A stretch of DNA of 64,000 nt, taken from assembly GCA_037893245.1 (NCBI GenBank), contig JBAIAA010000244.1, forward strand, positions 186,001-250,000. The letters are read 5' to 3'. Below the pieces are notes generated by a model, which had not been told where the DNA came from, made no database searches, and saw only the letters and a list, made by a program, of their open reading frames with translations. This DNA is from Crossaster papposus. Lineage: Eukaryota; Echinodermata; Asteroidea; Velatida; Solasteridae. Below, piece by piece: positions 46,651 to 59,413 of this stretch; position 1 is the first letter of the stretch; every line of letters begins with the position of its first letter. A program made the position numbers and the translations under genes.

Positions 46651-49600
46651 CTCAGATGTCGAGCTGGTGAAAGTCTCTTCATTCTCGAACAACGTTGAGC
46701 TTCGCAGCTCAGATACATGTCGAGAACATTATCATGTCACCAGTGTCCAGAAGCATGAGTCTCTCAGTTTAGGTTTGTTCCAGTGAGAAATTTGGCAATA
46801 TTTGGGCTCGGATGTCGAGCTGGTGAGTGTCTCTTCATTCTCGAACAACGTTGAGCTTCGCAGCTCAGATACATGTCGAGAACATTATCATGTCACCAGT
46901 GTCCAGAAGCATGAGTCTCTCAGTTTAGGTTTGTTCCAGTGAGAAATTTGGCAATATTTTGGCTCAAATGTCGAGCTGGTGAGTGTCTCTTCATTCTCGA
47001 ACAACGTTGAGGTTCGCAGCTCAGATATATGTCGAGAACTTTATCCTCATTCGCAGCCATGTTTTCTGATGTCTATTAATTTCCCCAGTTGTATCCCCAG
47101 GCCTATGCCGCCAGTATCCTGACGCATGAGTCTCTCAGTTTGGTTTTTTTCCAGTGAGAAATTTGGTAATATTTTGGCTCGGATGTCGAGCTGGTGAGTG
47201 TCTCTTCATTCTCGAACAACGTTGAGGTTCGCAGCTCAGATAGAAGTTCATAAAATTATCCTCATTCGCAGCCATGTTTTTTTATGTTTATGCGTGTACA
47301 CGTGTATTGCCGCATAGGCCTATGCCGCCAGTGTTCTGACGCATGTGTCTCAAAGTTTTGGTCTCTTCCGGTGAGAATTTTGGCGATATGTTAGCTCAGA
47401 TGTCGAGCTGGTGAGTGTCTCTATAATCTCGAACAACGTTGAGGCTCTCAGCTCAGATATATGTCGAGAACAATATCCTCATTCGCAGCCATGTTTTCTG
47501 ATGTGTTTGTATGTACACGTGTAGTGCCACATAGGCATATGCCGCCAGTGTCCTGACGCATGAGTCTCTCAGTTTAGGTTTGTTCCAGTGAGAAATTTGG
47601 CAATATTTTGGCTCAGATGTCGAACTGGTGAGTGTCTCTTCATTCTCGAACAACGTTGAGGTTCGCAGCTCAGATATATGTCGAGAACATTATCCTCATT
47701 CGCAGCCATGTTTTCTGATGTGTATGTATGTACACGTGTATTGCCACATAGGCCTATGCCGCCAGTGTCCTGACGCATGAGTCTCTCAGTTTGGGTTTTT
47801 TCCAGTGAGAAATTTGGCAATATTTTGGCTCGGATGTCGAGCTGGTGAGTGTCTCTATATTCTCGAACAACGTTGAGGCTCGCAGCTCAGATATATGTCG
47901 AGAAAAATATCCTCATTCGCAGCCATGTTTTCTGATGTGTTTGTATGTACACGTGTAGTGCCACATAGGCATATGCCGCCAGTGTCCTGACGCATGAGTC
48001 TCTCAGTTTAGGTTTGTTCCAGTGAAAAATTTGGCAATATTTTGGCTTAGATGTCGAGCTGGTGAGTGTCTCTTCATTCTCGAACAACGTTGAGCTTCGC
48101 AGCTCAGATACATGTCGAGAACATTATCATGTCACCAGTGTCCAGAAGCATGAGTCTCACAGTTTGGGTTTTTTTCCAGTGAGAAATTTGGCAATATTTG
48201 GGCTCGGATGTCGAGCTGGTGAGTGTCTCTTCATTCTCGAACAACGTTGAGCTTCGCAGCTCAGATACATGTCGAGAACATTATCATGTCACCAGTGTCC
48301 AGAAGCATGAGTCTCTCAGTTTAGGTTTGTTCCAGTGAGAAATTTGGCAATATTTTGGCTCAAATGTCGAGCTGGTGAGTGTCTCTTCATTCTCGAACAA
48401 CGTTGAGGTTCGCAGCTCAGATATATGTCGAGAACTTTATCCTCATTCGCAGCCATGTTTTCTGATGTGTATTAATTTCCCCAGTTGTATCCCCAGGCCT
48501 ATGCCGCCAGTATCCTGACGCATGAGTCTCTCAGTTTGGGTTTTTCCAGTGAGAAATTTGGTAATATTTTGGCTCGGATGTCGAGCTGGTGAGTGAGTGT
48601 CTCTTCATTCTCGAACAACGTTGAGGTTCGCAGCTCAGATATAAGTTCATAAAATTATCCTCATTCGCAGCCATGTTTTCTTATGTTTATGCGTGTACAC
48701 GTGTATTGCTGCATAGGCCTATGCCGCCAGTGTCCTGACGCATGTGTCTCAAAGTTTTGGTTTCTTCCGGTGATAATTTTGGCGATATGTTAGCTCAGAT
48801 GTGGAGGTGGTGAATGTCTCTTCATTCTCCAACAACGTTGAGGTTCGTAGCTCAGATATATTTCGAGAAAAATATCTTCATTCGCAGGCATGTTTTTTGA
48901 TGTGTTTGTATGTACACGTGTATTGCCACATAGGCATATGCCGCCAGTGTCCTGACGCATGAGTCTCCCAGTTTAGGTTTGTTCCAGTGAGAAATTTGGC
49001 AATATTTTGGCTCAGATGTCGAGCTGGTGAGTGTCTCCTCATTCTCGAACAACGTTGAGGTTCGCAGCTCAGATATATGTCGAGAACATTATCCTCATTC
49101 GCAGCCATGTTTTCTGATGTGTATGTATGTACACGTGTATTGTCACATAGGCCTATGCCGCCAGTATCCTGACGCATGAGTCTCTCAGTTTGGTTTTTTT
49201 TCCAGTGAGAAATTTGGCAATATTTTGGCTCGGATGTCGAGCTGGTGAGTGTCTCTATAATCTCGAACAACGTTGAGGCTCGCAGCTCAGATATATGTCG
49301 AGAAAAATATCCTCATTCGCAGCCATGTTTTCTGATGTGTTTGTATGTACACATGTAGTGCCACATATGCATATGCCGCCAGTGTCCTGACGCATGAGTC
49401 TCTCAGTTTAGGTTTGTTCCAGTGAGAAATTTGGCAATATTTTGGCTCAGATGTCGAGCTGATGAGTGTCTCTTCATTCTCGAACAACGTTGAGGTTCGC
49501 AGCTAAGATATAAGTTCATACAATTATCCTCATTCGCAGCCGTGTTTTCTGATGTGTATGTATGTACACGTGTATTGCCACATAGGCCTATGCCGCCAGT

Positions 49601-50699
49601 TTCCTGACGCATGAGTTTCTCAGTTTGGGGTTTTTTCCAGTGAGAAATTTGGCAATATTTTGGCTCAGATGTCGAGCAGGTGATTGTCTCCTCATTCTCG
49701 AACAACGTTGAGGTTCGCAGCTCAGATATATGTCGAGAACAATATCCTCATTCGCAGCCATGTTTTCTGATGTGTTTGTATGTACACGTGAAGTGCCACA
49801 TAGGCATATGCCGCCAGTGTCCTGACGCATGAGTCTCTCAGTTTAGGTTTGTTCCAGTGAGAAATTTGGCAATATTTTGGCTCAGATGTCGAGCTGGCGA
49901 GTGTCTCTTCATTCTCGAACAACGTTGAGGTTCGCAGCTCAGATATAAGTTCATAAAATTATCCTCATTCGCAGCCATGTTTTCTGATGTGTATGTATGT
50001 ACACGTGTATTGCCACATAGGCCTATGCCGCCAGTGTCCTGACGCATGAGTCTCTCAGTTTGGGTTTTTTTCCAGTGAGAAATTTGGCAATATTTTGGCT
50101 CAGATGTCGAGCTGGTGAGTGTCTCCTCATTCTCGAACAACGTTGAGGTTCGCAGCTCAGATATATGTCGAGAACATTATCCTCATTCGCAGCCATGTTT
50201 TCTGATGTGTATGTATGTACACGTGTATTGCCACATAGGCATATGCCGCCAGTGTCCTGACGCATGAGTCTCTCAGTTTAGGTTTGTTCCAGTGAGAAAT
50301 TTGGCAATATTTTGGCTCAGATGTCGAACTGGTGAGTGTCTCTTCATTCTCGAACAACGTTGAGGTTCGCAGCTCAGATATATGTCGAGAACATTATCCT
50401 CATTCGCAGCCATGTTTTCTGATGTGTATGTATGTACACGTGTATTGCCACATAGGCATATGCCGCCAGTGTCCTGACGCATGAGTCTCACAGTTTGGTT
50501 TTTTTCCAGTGAGAAATTTGGAAATATTTTGACTCAAATGTCGAGCAGGCGAGTCTCTCTTCATTCTCGAACAACGTTGAGGTTCGCAGCTCAGATATAA
50601 GTTCATAAAATTATCCTCATTCGCAGCCATGTTTTCTGATGTGTTTGTATGTACACGTGTATTGCCACATAGGTATATGCCGCCAGTGTCCTGACGCAT

Positions 50700-53600
50700 G
50701 AGTCTCTCAGTTTAGGTTTGTACCAGTGAGAATTTTGGCAATATGTTGGCTCAGATGTCGAGCTGGTGAGTGTCTCTTCATTCTCGAACAACGTTGAGGT
50801 TCGCAGCTCAGATATATGTCGAGAACATTATCCTCATTCGCAGCCATGTTTTCTGATGTGTATGTATGTACAGGTGTATTGCCACATAGGCCTATGCCGT
50901 CAGTATCCTGACGCATGAGTCTCTCAGTTTGGTTTTTTTCCAGTGAGAAATTTGGCAATATTTTGGCTCGGATGTCGAGCTGGTGAGTGTCTCTTCATTC
51001 TCGAACAACGTTGAGGATCGCAGCTCAGATATATGTCGAGAACATTATCCTCATTCGCAGCCATGTTTTCTGATGTGTATGTATGTACACGTGTATTGCC
51101 ACATAGGCATATGCCGCCAGTATACTGACGCATGAGTCTCTCAGTTTGTTTGTTTTTCCAGTGAGAAATTTGGCAATATTTTCGCTCAGATGTCGAGCTG
51201 GTGAGTGTCTCTTCATTCTCGAACAACGTTGAGGTTCGCAGCTCAGATATATGTCGAGAACATTATCCTCATTCGCAGCCATGTTTTCTGATGTGTATGT
51301 ATGTACACGTGTATTGCCACATAGGCCTATGTCGCCAGTATCCTGACGCATGAGTCTCTCATTTTTTTTTTTCCAGTGAGAAATTTGGCAATATTTTGGC
51401 TCGGATGTCGAGCTGGTGAGTGTCTCTTCATTCTCGAACAACGTTGAGGATCGCAGCTCAGATATATGTCGACAAAATTATCCTCATTCGTAGCCATGTT
51501 TTCTTATGTGTATGTATGTACATGTGTATTGCCTCATAGGCCTATGCCGCCAGTGTCCTGACGCATGAGTCTCAAATTTTGGTCTCTTCCAGTGAGAATG
51601 TTGGCGATGTGTTAGCTCAGATGTGGAGGTGGTGAATGTCTCTTCATTCTCGAACAACGTTGAGGTTCGCAGCTCAGATATATGTCGAGAACATTATCCT
51701 CATTCGCAGCCATGTTTTCTGATGTGTATGTATGTACACGTGTATTGCCACATAGGCCTATGCCGCCAGTATACTGACGCATGAGTCTCTCAGTTAGTTT
51801 GTTTTTCCAGTGAGAAATTTGGCAATATTTTGGCTCGGATGTCGAGCTGGTGAGTGTCTCTTCATTCTCGAACAACGTTGAGGCTCGCAGCTCAGATATA
51901 TGTCGAGAACATTATCCTCATTCGCAGCCATGTTTTCTGATGTGTATGTATGTACACGTGTATTGCCACATAGGCATATGCCGCCAGTGTCCCGACGCAT
52001 GAGTCTCTCAGTTTAGGTTTGTTCCAGTAAGAAATTTGGCAATATTTTGGCTCAGATGTCGAGCTGGTGAGTGTCTCTTCATTCTCGAACAACGTTGAGG
52101 ATCGCAGCTCAGATATATGTCGAGAACATTATCCTCATTCGCAGCCATGTTTTCTTATGTGTATGTATGTACACGTGTATTGCCACATAGGCCTATGCCG
52201 CCAGTATACTGACGCATGAGTTTCTCAGTTAGTTTGTTGTTCCAGTGAGAAATTTGGCAATATTTTGGCTCGGATGTCGAGCTGGTGAGTGTCTCTTCAT
52301 TCTCGAACAACGTTGAGGCTCGCAGCTCAGATATATGTCGAGAACATTATCCTCATTCGCAGCCATGTTTTCTGATGTGTATGTATGTACACGTGTATTG
52401 CCACATAGGCATATGCCGCCAGTGTCCTGACGCATGAGTATCTCAGTTTAGGTTTGTTCCAGTGAGAAATTTGGCAATATTTTGGCTCAGATGTCGAGCT
52501 GGTGAGTGTCTCTTCATTCTCGAACAACGTTGAGGTTCGCAGCTCAGATATATGTCGAGAACATTATCCTCATTCGCAGCCAGGTTTTCTGATGTGTATG
52601 TATGTACACGTGTATTGCCACATAGGCCTATGCCGCCAGTATCCTGACGCATGAGTCTCTCAGTTTGTTTTTTTTCCAGTGAGAAATTTGGCAATATTTT
52701 GGCTCAGATGTCGAGCTGGTGAGTGTCTCTTCATTCTCGAACAACGTTGAGGTTCGCAGCTCAGATATATGTCGAGAACATTATCCTCATTCGCAGCCAT
52801 GTTTTCTGATGTGTATGTATGTACACGTGTATTGCCACATAGGCATATGCCGCCAGTGTCCTGACGCATGAGTCTCTCAGTTTAGGTTTGTTCCAGTGAG
52901 AAATTTGGCAATATTTTGGCTCAGATGTCGAGCTGGTGAGTGTCTCTTCATTCTCGAACAACGTTGAGGTTCGCAGCTCAGATATATGTCGAGAACATTA
53001 TCCTCATTCGCAGCCATGTTTTCTGATGTGTATGTATGTACAGGTGTATTGCCACATAGGCCTATGCCGCAAGTATCCTGACGCATGAGTCTCTCAGTTT
53101 GGTTCTTTTTCAGTGAGAAATTTGGCAATATTTTGGCTCGGATGTCGAGCTGGTGAGTGTCTCTTCATTCTCGAACAACGTTGAGGTTCGCAGCTCAGAT
53201 ATATGTCGAGAACATTATCCTCATTTGCAGCCATGTTTTCTGATGTGTATGTATGTACAGGTGTATTGCCACATAGGCCTATGCCGCCAGTATCCTGACG
53301 CATGAGTCTCTCAGTTTGGTTTTTTTCCAGTGAGAAATTTGGCAATATTTTGGCTCGGATTTCGAGCTGGTGAGTGTCTCTTCATTCTCGAACAACGTTG
53401 AGGATCGCAGCTCAGATATATGTCGACATAATTATCCTCAATCGTAGCCATGTTTTCGTATGTGTATGTATGTACCTGTGTATTGCCTCATAGGCCTATG
53501 CCGCCAGTGTCCTGACGCATGATTCTCAAATTTTTGGTCTCTTCCGGTGAGAATTTTGGCGATGTGTTAGCTCAGATGTGAGGGTGGTAAATGTCTCTTC

Positions 53601-56600
53601 ATTCTCGAACAACGTTGAGGTTCGCAGCTCAGATATATGTCGAGAACATTATCCTCATTCGCAGCCATGTTTTCTGATGTGTATGTATGTACACGTGTAT
53701 TGCCACATAGGCATATGCCGCCAGTATACTGACGCATGAGTCTCTCAGTTTGTTTGTTTTTCCAGTGAGAAATTTGGCAATATTTTGGCTCAGATGTCGA
53801 GCTGGTGAGTGTCTCCTCATTCTCGAACAACGTTGAGGCTCGCAGCTCAGATATATGTCGAGAAAAATATCCTCATTCGCAGCCATGTTTTCTGATGTGT
53901 TTGTATGTACACGTGTAGTGCCACATAGGCATATGCCGCCAGTGTCCTGACGCATGAGTCTCTCAGTTTAGGTTTGTTCCAGTGAGAAATTTGGCAATAT
54001 TTTGGTTCAGATGTCGAGCTGATGAGTGTCTCTTCATTCTCGAACAACGTTGAGGTTCGCAGCTCAGATACATGTCGAGAACATTATCATGTCACCAGTG
54101 TCCAGAAGCATGAGTCTCTCAGTTTTTGTTTTTTTTCCAGTGAGAAATTTGGCAATATTTTGGCTCGGATGTCGAGCTTGTGAGTGTCTCTTTCATTCTC
54201 GAACAACGTTAAGGCTCGCAGCTCAGATATATGTCGAAAGAATTATCCTCATTCGCAGCCATTTTTTCTGATGTGTATGTATGTACATGTGTATCGCCAC
54301 ATAGGCATATGCCGCCAGTGTCCTGACGCATGAGTCTCTCAGTTAGTTTGTTTTTCCAGTGAGAAATTTGGCAATATTTTGGCTCGGATGTCGAGCTGGT
54401 GAGTGTCTCTTCATTCTCGAACAACGTTGAGGCTCGCAGCTCAGATATATGTCGAGAACATTATCCTCATTCGCAGCCATGTTTTCTGATGTGTATGTAT
54501 GTACACGTGTATTGCCACATAGGCCTATGGCGCCAATGTCCTGACGCATGAGTCTCTCAGTTTAGGTTTTTTTCCAGTGAGAAATTTGGCAATATTTTGG
54601 CTCGGATGTCGAGCTGGTGAGTGTCTCTTCATTCTCGAACAACGTTGAGGATCGCAGCTCAGATATATGTCGACAAAATTATCCTCATTCGTAGCCATGT
54701 TTTCTTATGTGTATGTATGTACCTGTGTATTGCCTCATAGGCCTATGCCGCCAGTGTCCTGACGCATGAGTCTCAAATTTTTGGTCTCTTCCGGTGAGAA
54801 TTTTGGCGATGTGTTAGCTCAGATGTGGAGGTGGTGAATGTCTCTTCATTCTTGAACAACGTTGAGGTTCGCAGCTCAGATATATGTCGAGAACATTATC
54901 CTCATTCGCAGCCATGTTTTCTTATGTGTATGTATGTACATGTGTATCGCCACATAGGCATATGCCGCCAGTGTCCTGACGCATGAGTCTCTCAGTTAGT
55001 TTGTTTTTCCAGTGAGAAATTTGGCAATATTTTGGCTCGGATGTCGAGCTGGTGAGTGTCTCTTCATTCTCGAACAACGTTGAGGCTCGCAGCTCAGATA
55101 TATGTCGAGAACATTATCCTCATTCGCAGCAATGTTTTCTGATGTGTATGTATGTACACGTGTATTGCCACATAGGCCTATGGCGCCAATGTCCTGACGC
55201 ATGAGTCTCTCAGTTTAGGTTTGTTCCATTGAGAAATTTGGCAATATTTTGGCTCAGATGTCGAGCTGGTGAGTATCTCTTCATTCTCGAACAACGTTGA
55301 GGTTCGCAGCTCAGATATATGTCGAGAACATTATCCTCATTCGCAGCCATGTTTTCTGATGTGTATGTATGTACAGGTGTATTGCCACATAGGCCTATGC
55401 CGTCAGTATCCTGACGCATGAGTCTCTCAGTTTGGTTTTTTTCCAGTGAGAAATTTGGCAATATTTTGGCTCGGATGTCGAGCTGGTGAGTGTCTCTTCA
55501 TTCTCGAACAACGTTGAGGATCGCAGCTCAGATATATGTCGAGAACATTATCCTCATTCGCAGCCATGTTTTCTGATGTCTATGTATGTACACGTGTATT
55601 GCCACATAGGCCTATGCCGCCAGTATCCTGACGCATGAGTCTCTCAGTTTGGGGTTTTTCCAGTGAGAAATTTGGCAATATTTTGGCTCGGATGTCGAGC
55701 TGGTGAGTGTTTCTTCATTCTCGAACAACGTTGAGGTTCGCAGCTCAGATATATGTCGAGAACATTATCCTCATTCGCAGCCATGTTTTCTGATGTGTAT
55801 GTATGTACACGTGTATTGCCACATAGGCCTATGTCGCCAGTATCCTGACGCATGAGTCTCTCATTTTTTTTTTTTTCAGTGAGAAATTTGGCAATATTTT
55901 GGCTCGGATGTCGAGCTGGTGAGTGTCTCTTCATTCTCGAACAACGTTGAGGATCGCAGCTCAGATATATGTCCACAAAATTATCCTCATTCGTAGCCAT
56001 GTTTTCTTATGTGTATGTATGTACATGTGTATTGCCTCATAGGCCTATGCCGCCAGTGTCCTGACGCATGAGTCTCAAATTTTGGTCTCTTCCAGTGAGA
56101 ATTTTGGCGATGTGTTAGCTCAGATGTGGAGGTGGTGAATGTCTCTTCATTCTCGAACAACGTTGAGGTTCGCAGCTCAGATATATGTCGAGAACATTAT
56201 CCTCATTCGCAGCCATGTTTTCTGATGTGTATGTATGTACACGTGTATTGCCACATAGGCCTATGCCGCCAGTATACTGACGCATGAGTCTCTCAGTTAG
56301 TTTGTTTTTCCAGTGAGAAATTTGGCAATATTTTGGCTCGGATGTCGAGCTGGTGAGTGTCTCTTCATTCTCGAACAACGTTGAGGCTCGCAGCTCAGAT
56401 ATATGTCGAGAACATTATCCTCATTCGCAGCCATGTTTTCTGATGTGTATGTATGTACACGTGTATTGCCACATAGGCATATGCCGCCAGTGTCCCGACG
56501 CATGAGTCTCTCAGTTTAGGTTTGTTCCAGTAAGAAATTTGGCAATATTTTGGCTCAGATGTCGAGCTGGTGAGTGTCTCTTCATTCTCGAACAACGTTG

Positions 56601-59413
56601 AGGATCGCAGCTCAGATATATGTCGAGAACATTATCCTCATTCGCAGCCATGTTTTCTGATGTGTATGTATGTACACGTGTATTGCCACATAGGCCTATG
56701 CCGCCAGTATACTGACGCATGAGTTTCTCAGTTAGTTTGTTGTTCCAGTGAGAAATTTGGCAATATTTTGGCTCGGATGTCGAGCTGGTGAGTGTCTCTT
56801 CATTCTCGAACAACGTTGAGGCTCGCAGCTCAGATATATGTCGAGAACATTATCCTCATTCGCAGCCATGTTTTCTGATGTGTATGTATGTACACGTGTA
56901 TTGCCACATAGGCATATGCCGCCAGTGTCCTGACGCATGAGTCTCTCAGTTTAGGTTTGTTCCAGTGAGAAATTTGGCAATATTTTGGCTCAGATGTCGA
57001 GCTGGTGAGTGTCTCTTCATTCTCGAACAACGTTGAGGTTCGCAGCTCAGATATATGTCGAGAACATTATCCTCATTCGCAGCCAGGTTTTCTGATGTGT
57101 ATGTATGTACACGTGTATTGCCACATAGGCCTATGCCGCCAGTATCCTGACGCATGAGTCTCTCAGTTTGGTTTTTTTCCAGTGAGAAATTTGGCAATAT
57201 TTTGGCTCAGATGTCGAGCTGGTGAGTGTCTCTTCATTCTCGAACAACGTTGAGGTTCGCAGCTCAGATATATGTCGAGAACATTATCCTCATTCGCAGC
57301 CATGTTTTCTGATGTGTATGTATGTACACGTGTATTGCCACATAGGCATATGCCGCCAGTGTCCTGACGCATGAGTCTCTCAGTTTAGGTTTGTTCCAGT
57401 GAGAAATTTGGCAATATTTTGGCTCAGATGTCGAGCTGGTGAGTGTCTCTTCATTCTCGAACAACGTTGAGGTTCGCAGCTCAGATATATGTCGAGAACA
57501 TTATCCTCATTCGCAGCCATGTTTTCTGATGTGTATGTATGTACAGGTGTATTGCCACATAGGCCTATGCCGCAAGTATCCTGACGCATGAGTCTCTCAG
57601 TTTGGTTCTTTTTCAGTGAGAAATTTGGCAATATTTTGGCTCGGATGTCGAGCTGGTGAGTGTCTCTTCATTCTCGAACAACGTTGAGGTTCGCAGCTCA
57701 GATATATGTCGAGAACATTATCCTCATTTGCAGCCATGTTTTCTGATGTGTATGTATGTACAGGTGTATTGCCACATAGGCCTATGCCGCCAGTATCCTG
57801 ACGCATGAGTCTCTCAGTTTGGTTTTTTTCCAGTGAGAAATTTGGCAATATTTTGGCTCGGATTTCGAGCTGGTGAGTGTCTCTTCATTCTCGAACAACG
57901 TTGAGGATCGCAGCTCAGATATATGTCGACATAATTATCCTCAATCGTAGCCATGTTTTCTTATGTGTATGTATGTACCTGTGTATTGCCTCATAGGCCT
58001 ATGCCGCCAGTGTCCTGACGCATGAGTCTCAAATTTTTGGTCTCTTCCGGTGAGAATTTTGGCGATGTGTTAGCTCAGATGTGGAGGTGGTGAATGTCTC
58101 TTCATTCTCGAACAACGTTGAGGTTCGCAGCTCAGATATATGTCGAGAACATTATCCTCATTCGCAGCCATGTTTTCTGATGTGTATGTATGTACACGTG
58201 TATTGCCACATAGGCATATGCCGCCAGTATACTGACGCATGAGTCTCTCAGTTTGTTTGTTTTTCCAGTGAGAAATTTGGCAATATTTTGGCTCAGATGT
58301 CGAGCTGGTGAGTGTCTCTTCATTCTCGAACAACGTTGAGGCTCGCAGCTCAGATATATGTCGAGAAAAATATCCTCATTCGCAGCCATGTTTTCTGATG
58401 TGTTTGTATGTACACGTGTAGTGCCACATAGGCATATGCCGCCAGTGTCCTGACGCATGAGTCTCTCAGTTTAGGTTTGTTCCAGTGAGAAATTTGGCAA
58501 TATTTTGGTTCAGATGTCGAGCTGATGAGTGTCTCTTCATTCTCGAACAACGTTGAGGTTCGCAGCTCAGATACATGTCGAGAACATTATCATGTCACCA
58601 GTGTTCAGAAGCATGAGTCTCACAGTTTTTGTTTTTTTTCCAGTGAGAAATTTGGCAATATTTTGGCTCGGATGTCGAGCTTGTGAGTGTCTCTTTCATT
58701 CTCGAACAACGTTAAGGCTCGCAGCTCAGATATATGTCGAAAGAATTATCCTCATTCGCAGCCATTTTTTCTGATGTGTATGTATGTACATGTGTATCGC
58801 CACATAGGCATATGCCGCCAGTGTCCTGACGCATGAGTCTCTCAGTTAGTTTGTTTTTCCAGTGAGAAATTTGGCAATATTTTGGCTCGGATGTCGAGCT
58901 GGTGAGTGTCTCTTCATTCTCGAACAACGTTGAGGCTCGCAGCTCAGATATATGTCGAGAACATTATCCTCATTCGCAGCCATGTTTTCTGATGTGTATG
59001 TATGTACACGTGTATTGCCACATAGGCCTATGCCGCCAGTATCCTGACGCATGAGTCTCTCAGTTTGTTTTTTTGCCAGTGAGAAATTTGGCAATATTTT
59101 GGCTCGGATGTCGAGCTGGTGAGTGTCTCTTCATTCTCGAACAACGTTGAGGATCGCAGCTCAGATATATGTCGACAAAATTATCCTCATTCGTAGCCAT
59201 GTTTTCTTATGTGTATGTATGTACCTGTGTATTGCCTCATAGGCCTATGCCGCCAGTGTCCTGACGCATGAGTCTCAAATTTTTGGTCTCTTCCGGTGAG
59301 AATTTTGGCGATGTGTTAGCTCAGATGTGGAGGTGGTGAATGTCTCTTCATTCTCGAACAACGTTGAGGTTCGCAGCTCAGATATATGTCGAGAACATTA
59401 TCCTCATTCCCAG
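50700..59413. repeat. 4.2-kb satellite segment duplicated at an offset of 4503 bp
   Basis: 50700-54910 and 55203-59413 run in parallel with a constant offset of 4503 bp and few differences, including the single short monomer in each (54080 and 58590). A smaller piece (54996-55461) recurs again at 63192-63657. Confidence 0.82.
53295..53375 (+). other. Splice-signal-like cassette within a satellite monomer (example)
   Basis: On the plus strand a branch-like CTGAC (53295-53299) is followed after about 32 nt by GGTTTTTTTCCAG (ending at 53330), then a 39-nt segment (53331-53369) and GTGAGT (53370-53375). The same order recurs in most full-length monomers, so segments of 39 nt would be separated by about 178 nt. 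Two earlier AG pairs lie between the branch-like site and the T tract and could compete. Splicing is inference from sequence alone. Confidence 0.4.
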
